Shown one piece after another: positions 24,621-32,789 of a DNA stretch of 64,000 bases. The stretch covers positions 558,001 through 622,000 of the forward strand of contig NZ_JACOPW010000001.1 in assembly GCF_015461845.1 (NCBI RefSeq), in the 5' to 3' direction. The translations under genes were made by a program, and so were the position numbers. The notes beneath the pieces are model-generated. The model searched no databases. It saw only the letters and a list, made by a program, of their open reading frames with translations, and had not been told where the DNA came from. The DNA comes from Pseudomonas mucoides. GTDB taxonomy: Bacteria; Pseudomonadota; Gammaproteobacteria; Pseudomonadales; Pseudomonadaceae. Numbering within the stretch: position 1 is the first letter of the stretch; the number at the start of each line of letters is the position of its first letter.

Positions 24621-25856
24621 ATGACCCTCGCCTCAGTCGTTATCGTCGGTGCTGGCCAGGCCGGATTTCAGGTCGCTGCCTCCCTGCGCCAGGAAGGCTT
24701 TGACGGGCGCATCACCCTGATCGGCGATGAGCCAGGCCTGCCCTACCAGCGCCCGCCATTGTCCAAAGCCTATCTGCTCGGCAAGATCCAGGCGACCAAT
24801 CTGCTGTTTCGTCCTGCTGATTTCTACACCACCCAGCGCATTGAACTGCTGCATGACCAGGCGACCGCGATCGACCGCCTGAACCGACGCGTGGTGTTAG
24901 CCTCGGGTGCTGCTGTCAGTTACGACCATCTGGTACTGGCGACCGGAGCCCACAACCGCCCCCTGCCGGTTCCCGGCGCAGAGTTGCCGCAAGTGTTCGG
25001 TATCAAAACCAAAGCCGATGCCGACGCCCTGGCGCCGCTGGCGAAAGAAGCGCGCAACGTGGTGGTGATTGGAGCCGGGTTTATCGGCCTCGAGTTTGCG
25101 GCGGTGGCCGCTGCCCTAGGGGCTAATGTGCACGTACTGGAGCTGGGCGAGCGTCCCATGGCTCGTGCCGTGTCGCGGGAAATGTCGGAATTGTTTCGCC
25201 AGGCCCATGAAGCGTGGGGCGTCCATTTTGACTTCCGCCAGGGTTTAAGCCGCATCGACGGCGATAACGGCAAGGTGTGCGCGGTACAAACCGGTGACGG
25301 ACGTGCACTCCCTGCTGACCTGGTGGTGTTTGGTATCGGTGTGATTCCCAATGCGCAGCTGGCGACTGAAGCCGGTCTGGACATCGAGAACGGCATCAAG
25401 GTGGACGCCAGCCTGCTGACCTCTGACCCGCAAATTTCCGCGGTAGGCGATGTCGCCAGCTTCCCGTGCCTGCAAAACAATGAGTTACACACCCGCCTCG
25501 AGTCGGTGCAGAACGCCATCGACCAGGCCCGCACAGTGGCTGCACGCTTGATGGGTAAACCGGCACCTTATAGCGCCCTGCCCTGGTTCTGGACCGATCA
25601 AGGCAACTTGAAACTGCAGATCGCCGGACTCTCGCATGGCTATGACAGTACCGTCGTGCTCGGTTCAGTCGAAGAACATCAAGCGTCTGTGCTGTGTTTC
25701 CGCAATGACCGTCTGGTGGCCGTGGAGTCCTGCAATCGCATGGGCGATCACATGGCGGCGCGCAAGATTCTTGCTCGCGCGCCCAAGCTGACGGCAGTTG
25801 AGGCCGCCACTGACGGGTTCGATCTGAAAGCTTGGGAAGCGGCCAACCGCGACTGA
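24621..25856 (+). CDS. NAD(P)H:ferredoxin reductase, FAD-dependent
   Basis: 411 residues. The FAD-binding motif VVIVGAGQAGFQ is at the N-terminus, LATGAHNRPLPVPG in the middle, the NAD(P)-binding VVVIGAGFIGLEFA at about residue 150, and the second FAD motif SAVGDVASFP, as in putidaredoxin or rhodocoxin reductases. GGAG precedes the ATG. Together with the ferredoxin gene just upstream it makes a complete P450 electron-transfer chain. It might also reduce DitA3, since no separate dioxygenase reductase is visible in the window. Confidence 0.93.
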   Translation: MTLASVVIVGAGQAGFQVAASLRQEGFDGRITLIGDEPGLPYQRPPLSKAYLLGKIQATNLLFRPADFYTTQRIELLHDQATAIDRLNRRVVLASGAAVSYDHLVLATGAHNRPLPVPGAELPQVFGIKTKADADALAPLAKEARNVVVIGAGFIGLEFAAVAAALGANVHVLELGERPMARAVSREMSELFRQAHEAWGVHFDFRQGLSRIDGDNGKVCAVQTGDGRALPADLVVFGIGVIPNAQLATEAGLDIENGIKVDASLLTSDPQISAVGDVASFPCLQNNELHTRLESVQNAIDQARTVAARLMGKPAPYSALPWFWTDQGNLKLQIAGLSHGYDSTVVLGSVEEHQASVLCFRNDRLVAVESCNRMGDHMAARKILARAPKLTAVEAATDGFDLKAWEAANRD

Positions 25857-25882
25857 ACGTCGTACTGATCTTTCACACCCGC

Positions 25883-25919
25883 TGCCGCGCCCGCCTTAAA
25901 GCTGACGCGGCATTTTTTT
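25883..25919 (+). terminator. Rho-independent terminator
   Basis: TGCCGCG pairs with CGCGGCA and is followed by seven T. It lies downstream of the ferredoxin reductase stop and upstream of the SDR at 25942. Confidence 0.75.
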
Positions 25920-25941
25920 GCACAACGACTGGAGCGATGCA

Positions 25942-26775
25942 ATGAACAAAGTCTGGTTTATTACCGGTGCGGCCCGAGGCTTGGGTGCTGCCATTGCCAA
26001 AGCCGCATTGGCTGATGGTGACAGCGTGGTGGTCAGCGCCCGGCGTATCGAACCGCTGGAAATTGTCTTTGCCGAGTACGGCGAACGCGTGCTGGCAGTG
26101 GCCCTGGATGTGACCGACGAAGCCCAGGCACTGGCTGCCGTAGAAACTGCCGTGGCGCGTTTTGGCCGAATCGATGTGCTGGTCAACAACGCCGGTTATG
26201 GACAACTGGCGCCGTTTGAAGACAATTTCGCCAGCGACGCCGACCAGCAGTTCGCGACCAATGTGTTCGGTGTGTTCAACGTCTGCCGCGCCGTGCTGCC
26301 TGTCATGCGTCAGCAACGCAGTGGCCGGGTGTTCAACGTGTCTTCAATGGGTGGCATGGTCGGGATGGGTGGTGCGGCGCTGTACTGCGCGTCTAAATTT
26401 GCTGTGGAAGGTTTTTCCGAATCCCTGGCCCAGGAAGTGGCGCAGTTCGGGATCAAGGTCACGCTGGTGGAGCCCGGGGTTTTCCGTACCGACTTTCTCG
26501 ACCCCAGCTCCGCGGTCTTCGGTACACGCGGGTTGGAGGATTACGCTGCATTCACCGCCAAGGTCAAAGGCGCTTCGGCCGCCTACAACCATCAGCAAAC
26601 CGGCAACCCGGCTAAACTGGGCGATGCGCTGGTGCTCCTGGCCAACAGCGAACATCCACCGTTGCGTTACCTGGCGGGTTCAGACGCTTATCAGCAGGTC
26701 AGCGACAAGCTCAACAGGATGCTCGCGGAAATCGAGCAATGGCAGCAGCTGTCCCATTCCACCGATGGCGTCTAG
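25942..26775 (+). CDS. SDR-family oxidoreductase
   Basis: 277 residues with TGAARGLGAAIA, LVNNAGYG, NVSSMGG and catalytic YCASK: an intact classical SDR. The longer C-terminal region after residue 200 resembles the 17-beta-HSD-like/oxidoreductase subgroup of 270-290 residues. The ATG at 25942 is used rather than a start at 25918 inside the terminator region. It is separated from the ferredoxin reductase by a terminator, so probably has its own promoter. A strong hairpin follows. Substrate unknown. Confidence 0.88.
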   Translation: MNKVWFITGAARGLGAAIAKAALADGDSVVVSARRIEPLEIVFAEYGERVLAVALDVTDEAQALAAVETAVARFGRIDVLVNNAGYGQLAPFEDNFASDADQQFATNVFGVFNVCRAVLPVMRQQRSGRVFNVSSMGGMVGMGGAALYCASKFAVEGFSESLAQEVAQFGIKVTLVEPGVFRTDFLDPSSAVFGTRGLEDYAAFTAKVKGASAAYNHQQTGNPAKLGDALVLLANSEHPPLRYLAGSDAYQQVSDKLNRMLAEIEQWQQLSHSTDGV

Positions 26776-26783
26776 GCGACGAC

Positions 26784-26813
26784 GCGCACAGCCTTTCTGA
26801 CAAGGCTGTGCGC
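26784..26813. terminator. Bidirectional hairpin between convergent genes
   Basis: GCGCACAGCCTT / AAGGCTGTGCGC, a perfect 12-bp stem with a 6-nt loop, between the SDR stop (26775) and the SnoaL stop (26819). Confidence 0.75.
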
Positions 26814-26818
26814 AACGA

Positions 26819-27169
26819 TTACTGGTTGATGAAGTAACGTACGGACAACTTTCCTTCTTCAAACCGATACAACTCGATCGTCTCGATACCGCCTTCCTGC
26901 TCGCGAAAGGCGTTCAGGTGATGGCACGCCGCTTCATTGCCATTGACGATGCACTGGCGCACTTCAACGCGAATCTTCGGTTGCTGCTGCGCCCACATGC
27001 CTTCCAGTACCTGCCAGGCATCGGCCTGGGGCTTGCCGACGTATTCGATACTCAAGCCGTTGGCCGAGACGCTGCGGTAGTGAGCGAAAAAGCCGTCTTT
27101 GTCGCCCCGGTTCCAGCAGTCGATCTGCCCGTGCAGAAAGTGCTCGATGGTGTGTTTGTCCATGCTCAT
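26819..27169 (-). CDS. SnoaL/NTF2-like protein
   Basis: 116 residues with the SnoaL-like pattern IEHFLHGQIDCWNRGDKDGFFAHY...GLSIEYVG and a C-terminal ETIELYRFEEGKLSVRYF. The fold hosts isomerases, cyclases, hydrolases and non-catalytic partners. No decisive catalytic motif is seen. The start at 27169 (GAGG upstream) is preferred; ATG at 27163 is possible. It follows the MFS gene by 23 bp on the same strand. Confidence 0.8.
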   Translation of the reverse strand: MSMDKHTIEHFLHGQIDCWNRGDKDGFFAHYRSVSANGLSIEYVGKPQADAWQVLEGMWAQQQPKIRVEVRQCIVNGNEAACHHLNAFREQEGGIETIELYRFEEGKLSVRYFINQ

Positions 27170-27192
27170 TTCACGTTCATCCTCAAGTGGGT

Positions 27193-28494
27193 TCAGGCAT
27201 GTGGTCGTAGCTGGAGGTTTTGCTGACGGGCGAGGAATTTTGGCTCCATTCTCAACCACAGCAGAATGGTCGGGCCGACAATGGCGCAGCAGAAACAGCA
27301 CACCAGCACAGCGGAATAGCTGCCGTACAGGTCATAGAGATGGCCGAACAGCATGGGTACCAGACCGGAGACAATGGTGATCAGGCACAGGTGCAGACCA
27401 AATATCCGCGCGTAGTCTTTCAAGCCGAAATAGCGCGCCATCAGGAATGCCGCCAGATCGAACTCAGCTCCGGCACTGGCGCCGATGCACAGGGTCGCCA
27501 GCACCAGCAACGGTGTGTTTTGCGCCCCGCCAAAGAGAAAGATCGCGCAGCCCAATGCGGGTAGCGCCAGGCTCACGGCGGCCACTACTGAAGGTGAATA
27601 GCGGTCCAGCAGATAACCCACCAACAAGCGCCCGCCGATGATGGAAATACCAAAGGTACTGAAGATCTGACTGGCTTGCTGCGCACTCAGGCCCTTGCTT
27701 TGCAGCATCGGCACCATGTTGGTGACCATGCCGACGGTCAACGACACCGACAATATCAATGCAACGTTAAAGCCCCAGTACATCCCTGAGCGCACTGCTT
27801 GTTTGAAGGACATGCCGGACAGCTCCGGAAGTTCCTTCTGCGTTGTCGCGTCAGGACTGGCGAGCAGCGCCGGCATGCGCAGCCACATCAATGACAAGGG
27901 CAACGTAAACAACAAAGGCATCGCCCCCAGCGCAATAAACCCGGCTTGCCAACCGTAGGCGGCAATCAGCCGCGACAACAGCGGTGGCAGAATCATCGCC
28001 ATCAGCCCGGTGCCACACAGAATCACGGCCAGCGCCAAACCACGGTTACGCTCGAACCAGAGGTTGACCAGTTGCGTCCAGGTGATCGCAATGGTTCCGG
28101 CACAAATGATCGGCATGCTGAAAAACGCCAGGTACAACCAGCCGATCGAACCCTCAATCCGCGTGATCGCAAAGTAACCGACGATCTGCAGCACGATCGA
28201 AACAATCGCTACCCGGCGCAGCCCGAACCGACGGTACAGCCAGCCGACCAGTTGCGTGGAAATCGCCACACCGGCGAACAGAAAGGTGATGGAGGCCTGC
28301 AAGTCGCCCCGGCTCCAGCCGAACGCCTGTTCCAGCGGAATCACCAGGGTGCCGAAGGCGTACAGCAACGCAGCGGTAATACTGGTGCAGATGCCAAACA
28401 GGCCCAGGACAACCACGCGCCAGCCGCGCTTGAACTCGGAAAAATCATTGCCGGCGTGGGCCGTGGTGTTGCTACTGCGTGTATCCGATGTCAT
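27193..28494 (-). CDS. MFS transporter, paralogue 2
   Basis: 433 residues with about 12 membrane segments. EFKRGWRVVVLGLFG, GWSRGDLQASITFLFAG, WFERNRGLALAVILCGTGL and IGASAGAEFDLAAFLMARYFG align with the other two MFS paralogues of the window. It lies between an SDR gene (32 bp upstream) and the SnoaL gene, forming a minus-strand unit SDR-MFS-SnoaL. Likely moves an organic acid such as a resin acid or ring-cleavage product. Confidence 0.9.
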   Translation of the reverse strand: MTSDTRSSNTTAHAGNDFSEFKRGWRVVVLGLFGICTSITAALLYAFGTLVIPLEQAFGWSRGDLQASITFLFAGVAISTQLVGWLYRRFGLRRVAIVSIVLQIVGYFAITRIEGSIGWLYLAFFSMPIICAGTIAITWTQLVNLWFERNRGLALAVILCGTGLMAMILPPLLSRLIAAYGWQAGFIALGAMPLLFTLPLSLMWLRMPALLASPDATTQKELPELSGMSFKQAVRSGMYWGFNVALILSVSLTVGMVTNMVPMLQSKGLSAQQASQIFSTFGISIIGGRLLVGYLLDRYSPSVVAAVSLALPALGCAIFLFGGAQNTPLLVLATLCIGASAGAEFDLAAFLMARYFGLKDYARIFGLHLCLITIVSGLVPMLFGHLYDLYGSYSAVLVCCFCCAIVGPTILLWLRMEPKFLARQQNLQLRPHA

Positions 28495-28526
28495 GACCTG
28501 ACTCCCATCGCGGACGTGCGGGTTGA

Positions 28527-29315
28527 TTAATGGCCCTTGAGGATTTCTTCGACCTTGGGCAGCGCGATCATGGTGGCGCCGCCATCCACCAGCAGCGAAG
28601 TGCCAGTGATATAGGAAGCCTCGTTGGAGGTCAGAAACAGCACGGCGTTGGCAATGTCGGCGGACTCGCCCAGACGCCCTACCGGGAAATGTGCAGCGAG
28701 TTTATGCGGCAGTTCATTGCCCAGGGTTTCGAGCATGTGATCAGTGCCGATCAGTCCGGGCTCGACGACGTTGACCAGAATATTCATGGCACCGAATTCC
28801 ACCGCCAGGCCGCGGGCGAAGGCATTCATGAAGGCTTTGCTGGAACCATAGGCAATCAGGCGAGGGGTGTATTTGCGGTTGGCTTCGCCGGACGAGATGA
28901 AAATCAGCCGGCCTTTGTCGGCTGCTTTCGACAGATAAGGTGCGCAGTCCTTGGCCAACCAGAACAACGATTGAATATTGCTGCGAACGATGTGATCAAA
29001 CGTATCATCGGCCATTTCGGCGATCAGCCCGTGACTGGTATCGGCAGCGCAATGCACCACGATGTCCAGGCCACCAAAGTGCTCTACACCATCTTGCACC
29101 ATTGACTTGATCGCCTCGCGGTCGGCGATGTCGCCACCGACCAGGCAGGCTTGCGCGCCCAGGGCCTTGATCTGTGCGATCGTTTCTTCACCGTATCGAG
29201 CGGTGCGTGCCGACACCACCACCTTGGCGCCTTCTCGGGCATAGGCCAGGGCAATGGCGCGACCCATGCCTCGACCTGCACCGGTGACCAGCACGACTTT
29301 GTCGCGGAATTTCAT
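28527..29315 (-). CDS. SDR-family oxidoreductase
   Basis: 262 residues, TGAGRGMGRAIA at the N-terminus, VVHCAAD in place of NNAG, ISSGEAN, and catalytic YGSSK. The active-site Ser, Tyr and Lys are intact. An AATAACAACAA leader (29328-29338) lies directly before GAGGAA. It starts the SDR-MFS-SnoaL unit just inside a REP pair. Substrate unknown; probably an alcohol/ketone of a terpenoid intermediate. Confidence 0.9.
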   Translation of the reverse strand: MKFRDKVVLVTGAGRGMGRAIALAYAREGAKVVVSARTARYGEETIAQIKALGAQACLVGGDIADREAIKSMVQDGVEHFGGLDIVVHCAADTSHGLIAEMADDTFDHIVRSNIQSLFWLAKDCAPYLSKAADKGRLIFISSGEANRKYTPRLIAYGSSKAFMNAFARGLAVEFGAMNILVNVVEPGLIGTDHMLETLGNELPHKLAAHFPVGRLGESADIANAVLFLTSNEASYITGTSLLVDGGATMIALPKVEEILKGH

Positions 29316-29327
29316 CGTGATTCCTCA

Positions 29328-29338
29328 TTGTTGTTATT
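29328..29338 (-). promoter_or_regulatory. Hfq/Crc-type A-rich motif
   Basis: Transcript strand AATAACAACAA next to the ribosome site of the SDR at 28527-29315, fitting AAnAAnAA. Confidence 0.5.
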
Positions 29339-29368
29339 GGTGGAGGCTACTGATACAACGCGTACGCT

Positions 29369-29461
29369 CCCCTGTAGGAGCTGCCGAAGGCTGCGATCTT
29401 TTGATCTCGCCTTCAAAAGTCAAAGTCAAAAGATCGCAGCCTTCGGCAGCTCCTACAGGGG
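29369..29461. repeat. REP doublet (REPIN): perfect 36-bp inverted repeat
   Basis: Arms 29369-29404 and 29426-29461 are exact reverse complements around a 21-nt loop. The arm contains GTAGGAGCTGCCGAAGGC, a REP type abundant in the P. fluorescens group. Between the SDR gene and the unrecognised gene at 29482. Confidence 0.9.
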
Positions 29462-29481
29462 TAAAGGTTTCGGTCAACTGT

Positions 29482-30513
29482 TTACAGGTCTTTGCCTGGC
29501 ACATTGCGGGCCGAGCCATTACGCCGGTCCGATTCACCCCAGCCCAGCCAGTGTGAAGGCTCACGGGTATCGCCAACCCGACGCCAACGGCCTTCCTGCT
29601 GCGCAGTGATCGGGAAGCCACCGACGAAGTCGATCATCTCGCCCTTCTCATCAGGCAAAAACTCCCACTCTTCCTTGCCTTCCAGCACGATTTTCGCGGA
29701 TTTGAGGAAGTAGCTTCCGTCCTTGTGTTCGGTGTTTCCTTCGATATCGGTGGTGACCCGAACCTCGCCTTTTTCATTGTTGAAAATGGCGTAGCCCAAG
29801 TGGTCGTGACCGACCATGAAAGAGCCGGTATCCCAGGTGCCATCTTTATAAACGGTGACGAAGGACCACCAGATCACATGCTTGTTGTTGTTCACCACCA
29901 AGTCTTTCTTGAAGTGAATGGCGCCGCCTTCGGCCATGTAGAACTGGTCCAGCGCCATGGCGCCTTTCACCGGACGCCCCTCGCAGACACCGGCGATATC
30001 CCACAACTGCGAAACATAAAAGGTGCCCCATTCCACGCCTGGCAGGTACCACTGCAAACCTGGGCCAAGCAGTCGGCCTTCGAGGTGAAACAGGCCTTCT
30101 TCCTTCCAGGTCAGGCGTTCGCTGCTGGCGGTGATCTCCCAAGAGTTGCCGGGTTCGCCCGGGTGGCTGGCCCAACGTGCGACATCGCCTTCCAGGCTGT
30201 GTACCGGCAGTGGTGTCAGCGCCTGGCGGGCCATTTTTTCGTGGTCCATGCGCAGGTTGACGTTATCGACGTGATTGTTCAGGTAGAAGAACTTGGTTGG
30301 GTTGGGGGTGCCATTGGGCGCCATCAGCGACCGTACGAATGAGTAAATGTTGCCTTGCTCATCGCGCACAGAACCGAACGGCGAACTTTTGCTCAGGTGC
30401 AGGCCGAAGAAGCCGCGTTCGGCTGACATCGAAGCGCCGGTGACCTTGTGCGGCCCAACCAGTTGTTGAAAGCCGAAATCACCGCGTTCTGGAATGGTTT
30501 TAAACGTTCTCAT
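29482..30513 (-). CDS. Unrecognised soluble protein, possibly lipocalin/CrtC-like
   Basis: 343 residues, no signal peptide or membrane segment. It is rich in Trp, Gly and aromatic beta-strand-like stretches (LQWYLPGVEWGTFYVSQLWDIAG, KHVIWWSFVTVY). The paired-barrel look suggests a calycin/AttH or hydroxyneurosporene-synthase-like fold, but I do not recognise the family. It is immediately downstream of the second P450 (51 bp) on the same strand, with AACAAAAACAACA before its GAGGG. A terpenoid-binding or hydratase role would fit the context; this is inference only. Confidence 0.75.
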   Translation of the reverse strand: MRTFKTIPERGDFGFQQLVGPHKVTGASMSAERGFFGLHLSKSSPFGSVRDEQGNIYSFVRSLMAPNGTPNPTKFFYLNNHVDNVNLRMDHEKMARQALTPLPVHSLEGDVARWASHPGEPGNSWEITASSERLTWKEEGLFHLEGRLLGPGLQWYLPGVEWGTFYVSQLWDIAGVCEGRPVKGAMALDQFYMAEGGAIHFKKDLVVNNNKHVIWWSFVTVYKDGTWDTGSFMVGHDHLGYAIFNNEKGEVRVTTDIEGNTEHKDGSYFLKSAKIVLEGKEEWEFLPDEKGEMIDFVGGFPITAQQEGRWRRVGDTREPSHWLGWGESDRRNGSARNVPGKDL

Positions 30514-30522
30514 GATGCCCTC

Positions 30523-30535
30523 TGTTGTTTTTGTT
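30523..30535 (-). promoter_or_regulatory. Hfq/Crc-type A-rich motif
   Basis: Transcript strand AACAAAAACAACA, adjacent to the ribosome site of the gene at 29482-30513. Confidence 0.55.
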
Positions 30536-30564
30536 GAGGCAGGGAAACGGGATTACAGCGTGAT

Positions 30565-31842
30565 TCAGTCCCAGATCACCGGGAGCGTGGACACGCCTCG
30601 CAATTGCGCTCCGCCGATCTGCGGGACGGGTTGGCTCGGGTCGAGTCGCAAGTTGGGAAAGAGGTCGAGGATGGCGTTGACAGCGCAGCTGATTTCCACT
30701 TTGGCGACGAACTGACCGATACACATGTGCGGGCCGAAGCCAAAACCAAAGGAGGGTTTTGGCTTGCGATCAATGTCGAATACCTCAGGGTTTTCAAACG
30801 CATCTTCGTCGCGGTTGGCGGACACCACCATGCACTGGACGAACGAACCCTTGGGGATTTTCACGCCGTGAAATTCCACTTCCCGGGCGGTTTCGCGCAC
30901 CTTGAAAGTGGCCACGGGTTCAAAGCGCGTGGTTTCGTCCATCAGCTTGCCGATCAATGAGCGGTCGGCCTTGACGCGTTCCAGCAAGCCGGGCGTGGTC
31001 AAGAGCAAAGTCATTACCGAGCCAAACATGCGCGTGGTGGTTTCGCCCGCGGCTGGCAAAAGCGAGCGAGTGAAGGTGATCACCTCGTGGTCATCCAGCG
31101 TGCGCCCTTCGTACTCCGCGCGCAGCAAACGCCCGACCACATCATCGCCCTGGCTGCCCTCGGCACGACGTTGCACCACCACCTCGGCAAGCGCGTCGTA
31201 CAGACCTTTGACAGCGATGCCGGCCTGACGTCGCGCTTCAACCATTTTGCTCGGGTCAATCTGGTTGCCGCCGACAATGGCCAAGGCCCACGCGGCGTAT
31301 TGCTTGTACTTGGAGGGCTCATCCGAGGGGAAGCCCATCAAAGCGTACATGACGCGAATCGGCAGCTCGAGGCCGAACTTCATCAAGTCGGCCTTCTTTG
31401 CCGGCAACATCGGCTGGATGTACTCCTCGCGAATCACTTGATCGATCTGCGGGCGCCACTTGTTCACGGTCTCCGGCATAAAGGCCGGTTGCAGCAAGGC
31501 GCGCACCTTACGGTGCTCGTCACCGTCCATGGCAAGAATGATCAAACCATCGAAAAACGCGCCAAGACCTTCGGCAATAAAACCGCTGGTATAGGTCGCA
31601 CCATCGCGCAGGACAGTCATTACATCCTGGTATTTGAACAAGGCGAAGGTCGGGCGAGTGCCCTGCTGGGTGCCGGCATTCGTCGGCACGCCAAACTGGG
31701 TGATGAAGTCGCCTTCATAGATGGGCGATTTCAGCCGTTGCTCGCGGCACACCGCGTGAATATCCAGGTCGGTGCCCCGATACATTTCCGACACAGCGGA
31801 GTATGCGGTTGCCAGGTCCAGTGCTGCGCTTTCGTTGCTCAT
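30565..31842 (-). CDS. ditU: Second CYP226-like cytochrome P450 (DitU candidate)
   Basis: 425 residues, same length as DitQ, with the identical heme loop FGFGPHMCIGQ (axial Cys about residue 374), AAGETTT in the I helix and ETTR as K-helix ExxR. Long stretches such as SGFIAEGLGAFFDGLI and NRDEDAFEN are shared with DitQ. LB400 has two CYP226-family P450s, DitQ and DitU, with distinct roles for dehydroabietic versus abietic/palustric acid. I name this one ditU by elimination. AGGAG precedes the ATG at 31842. Divergent from a TetR gene. Confidence 0.9.
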   Translation of the reverse strand: MSNESAALDLATAYSAVSEMYRGTDLDIHAVCREQRLKSPIYEGDFITQFGVPTNAGTQQGTRPTFALFKYQDVMTVLRDGATYTSGFIAEGLGAFFDGLIILAMDGDEHRKVRALLQPAFMPETVNKWRPQIDQVIREEYIQPMLPAKKADLMKFGLELPIRVMYALMGFPSDEPSKYKQYAAWALAIVGGNQIDPSKMVEARRQAGIAVKGLYDALAEVVVQRRAEGSQGDDVVGRLLRAEYEGRTLDDHEVITFTRSLLPAAGETTTRMFGSVMTLLLTTPGLLERVKADRSLIGKLMDETTRFEPVATFKVRETAREVEFHGVKIPKGSFVQCMVVSANRDEDAFENPEVFDIDRKPKPSFGFGFGPHMCIGQFVAKVEISCAVNAILDLFPNLRLDPSQPVPQIGGAQLRGVSTLPVIWD

Positions 31843-31854
31843 CAGGAGCTCCTG

Positions 31855-31873
31855 TCTTGTTTTTATTCTTCTT
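31855..31873 (-). promoter_or_regulatory. Hfq/Crc-type A-rich motif before the second P450
   Basis: Transcript strand reads AAGAAGAATAAAAACAAGA just before AGGAG, a run of overlapping AAnAAnAA matches. Confidence 0.6.
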
Positions 31874-31938
31874 GCACACCAAGATTGTCCGGCTGCCGAC
31901 CCATGGTATGTGGTTGTGTCTGCGCCGGTAGTCCGCTT

Positions 31939-31959
31939 CGTTTGACTTGGGGTCAAACG
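31939..31959. promoter_or_regulatory. Perfect 21-bp palindrome, likely TetR operator
   Basis: CGTTTGAC TTGGG GTCAAACG: 8-bp perfect arms with a 5-bp spacer, 97 bp upstream of the P450 and 66 bp upstream of the divergent TetR gene. Size and place are typical of TetR operators. Confidence 0.7.
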
Positions 31960-32024
31960 AAGGCCCCCGGGGAAATGCTTCAAGGTGTGAATAACCTGGC
32001 CAAAACTGGCATGAGGAGGACGAG

Positions 32025-32690
32025 GTGGCGGTAAAGGCAGGAGAAGGTGGCGAACAGGGCAAACGCAATACGATGAATCGCCTGCTCGCGGCAGCGCGCG
32101 TGGAGTTCGCCAGAAAAGGCCTGGCCGGTGCGCGCGTGGAAGAAATTGCCCGGGAAGCCGGCGTTACCAAACAGCTGGTCTACCACTACTACAACTCCAA
32201 GGAAGGCCTGTTTGTAGCGGTACTGGATGAGTCTTCGGACAACATCATGTCCGAGCTGGTCAACCTCAATGTCGAAGAGCTTTCACCGCCAGTGGCGATG
32301 CGCGCCGTGCTCAACCATTTTTTTGACCAGTACCGTCTGGACCCCTTCCTCGGCAGCCTGGCGCTGGAAGGCATTCGCTACCATGACACCCACGAAACAC
32401 CTCGCAACCATTTTCTGGAAATGGCACCGAAGCTGATCGCCAAGCTCGACGCGATTTTGTTGCGGGGTGCGGCCAGTGGTGATTTTCGCGCAGACATCAA
32501 CCCGCGCCTGTTGTTGGCCAGCGCTTCGCTGGTGACTACTGGCTGGTTCACCAACCGCTATTCGATGTCGGCACTTGCCGGGCTGGATACGGACTCGGAG
32601 CAAGGCATGGCCACCTGGCGTCAGTACTCGGCGGATTTTGTGCTGGCGAGTATTTCGCTGGGCGCAGAAAAAAACGTCGACGGCGTTTAA
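32025..32690 (+). CDS. TetR-family regulator
   Basis: 221 residues, starting at GTG (32025) with AGGAGG 5-6 nt upstream; an ATG at 32011 is out of frame. The HTH is VEEIAREAGVTKQLVYHYYNSKEGLF, followed by a C-terminal domain of the TetR_C type. Divergent from the second P450 gene with a perfect palindrome between them, so it probably represses the P450 until a diterpenoid ligand binds. A REP-like element follows the stop. Confidence 0.9.
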   Translation: MAVKAGEGGEQGKRNTMNRLLAAARVEFARKGLAGARVEEIAREAGVTKQLVYHYYNSKEGLFVAVLDESSDNIMSELVNLNVEELSPPVAMRAVLNHFFDQYRLDPFLGSLALEGIRYHDTHETPRNHFLEMAPKLIAKLDAILLRGAASGDFRADINPRLLLASASLVTTGWFTNRYSMSALAGLDTDSEQGMATWRQYSADFVLASISLGAEKNVDGV

Positions 32691-32723
32691 GCACCGTTCA
32701 CACACTCTCGCCCAATGAGCTTT

Positions 32724-32753
32724 CCCTGTGGAAGCAGGCTTGTTCCCACAGGG
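32724..32753. repeat. REP-like palindrome
   Basis: CCCTGTGG ... CCACAGGG around AAGCAGGCTTGTTC, matching the common Pseudomonas GTGGGAGCAGGCTTGC-type REP. Lies between the TetR gene and the convergent flavoprotein gene, and may help termination. Confidence 0.7.
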
Positions 32754-32789
32754 GGGGGTTGCTTAGGGGCTTGGAATCAGCGACCCGCT

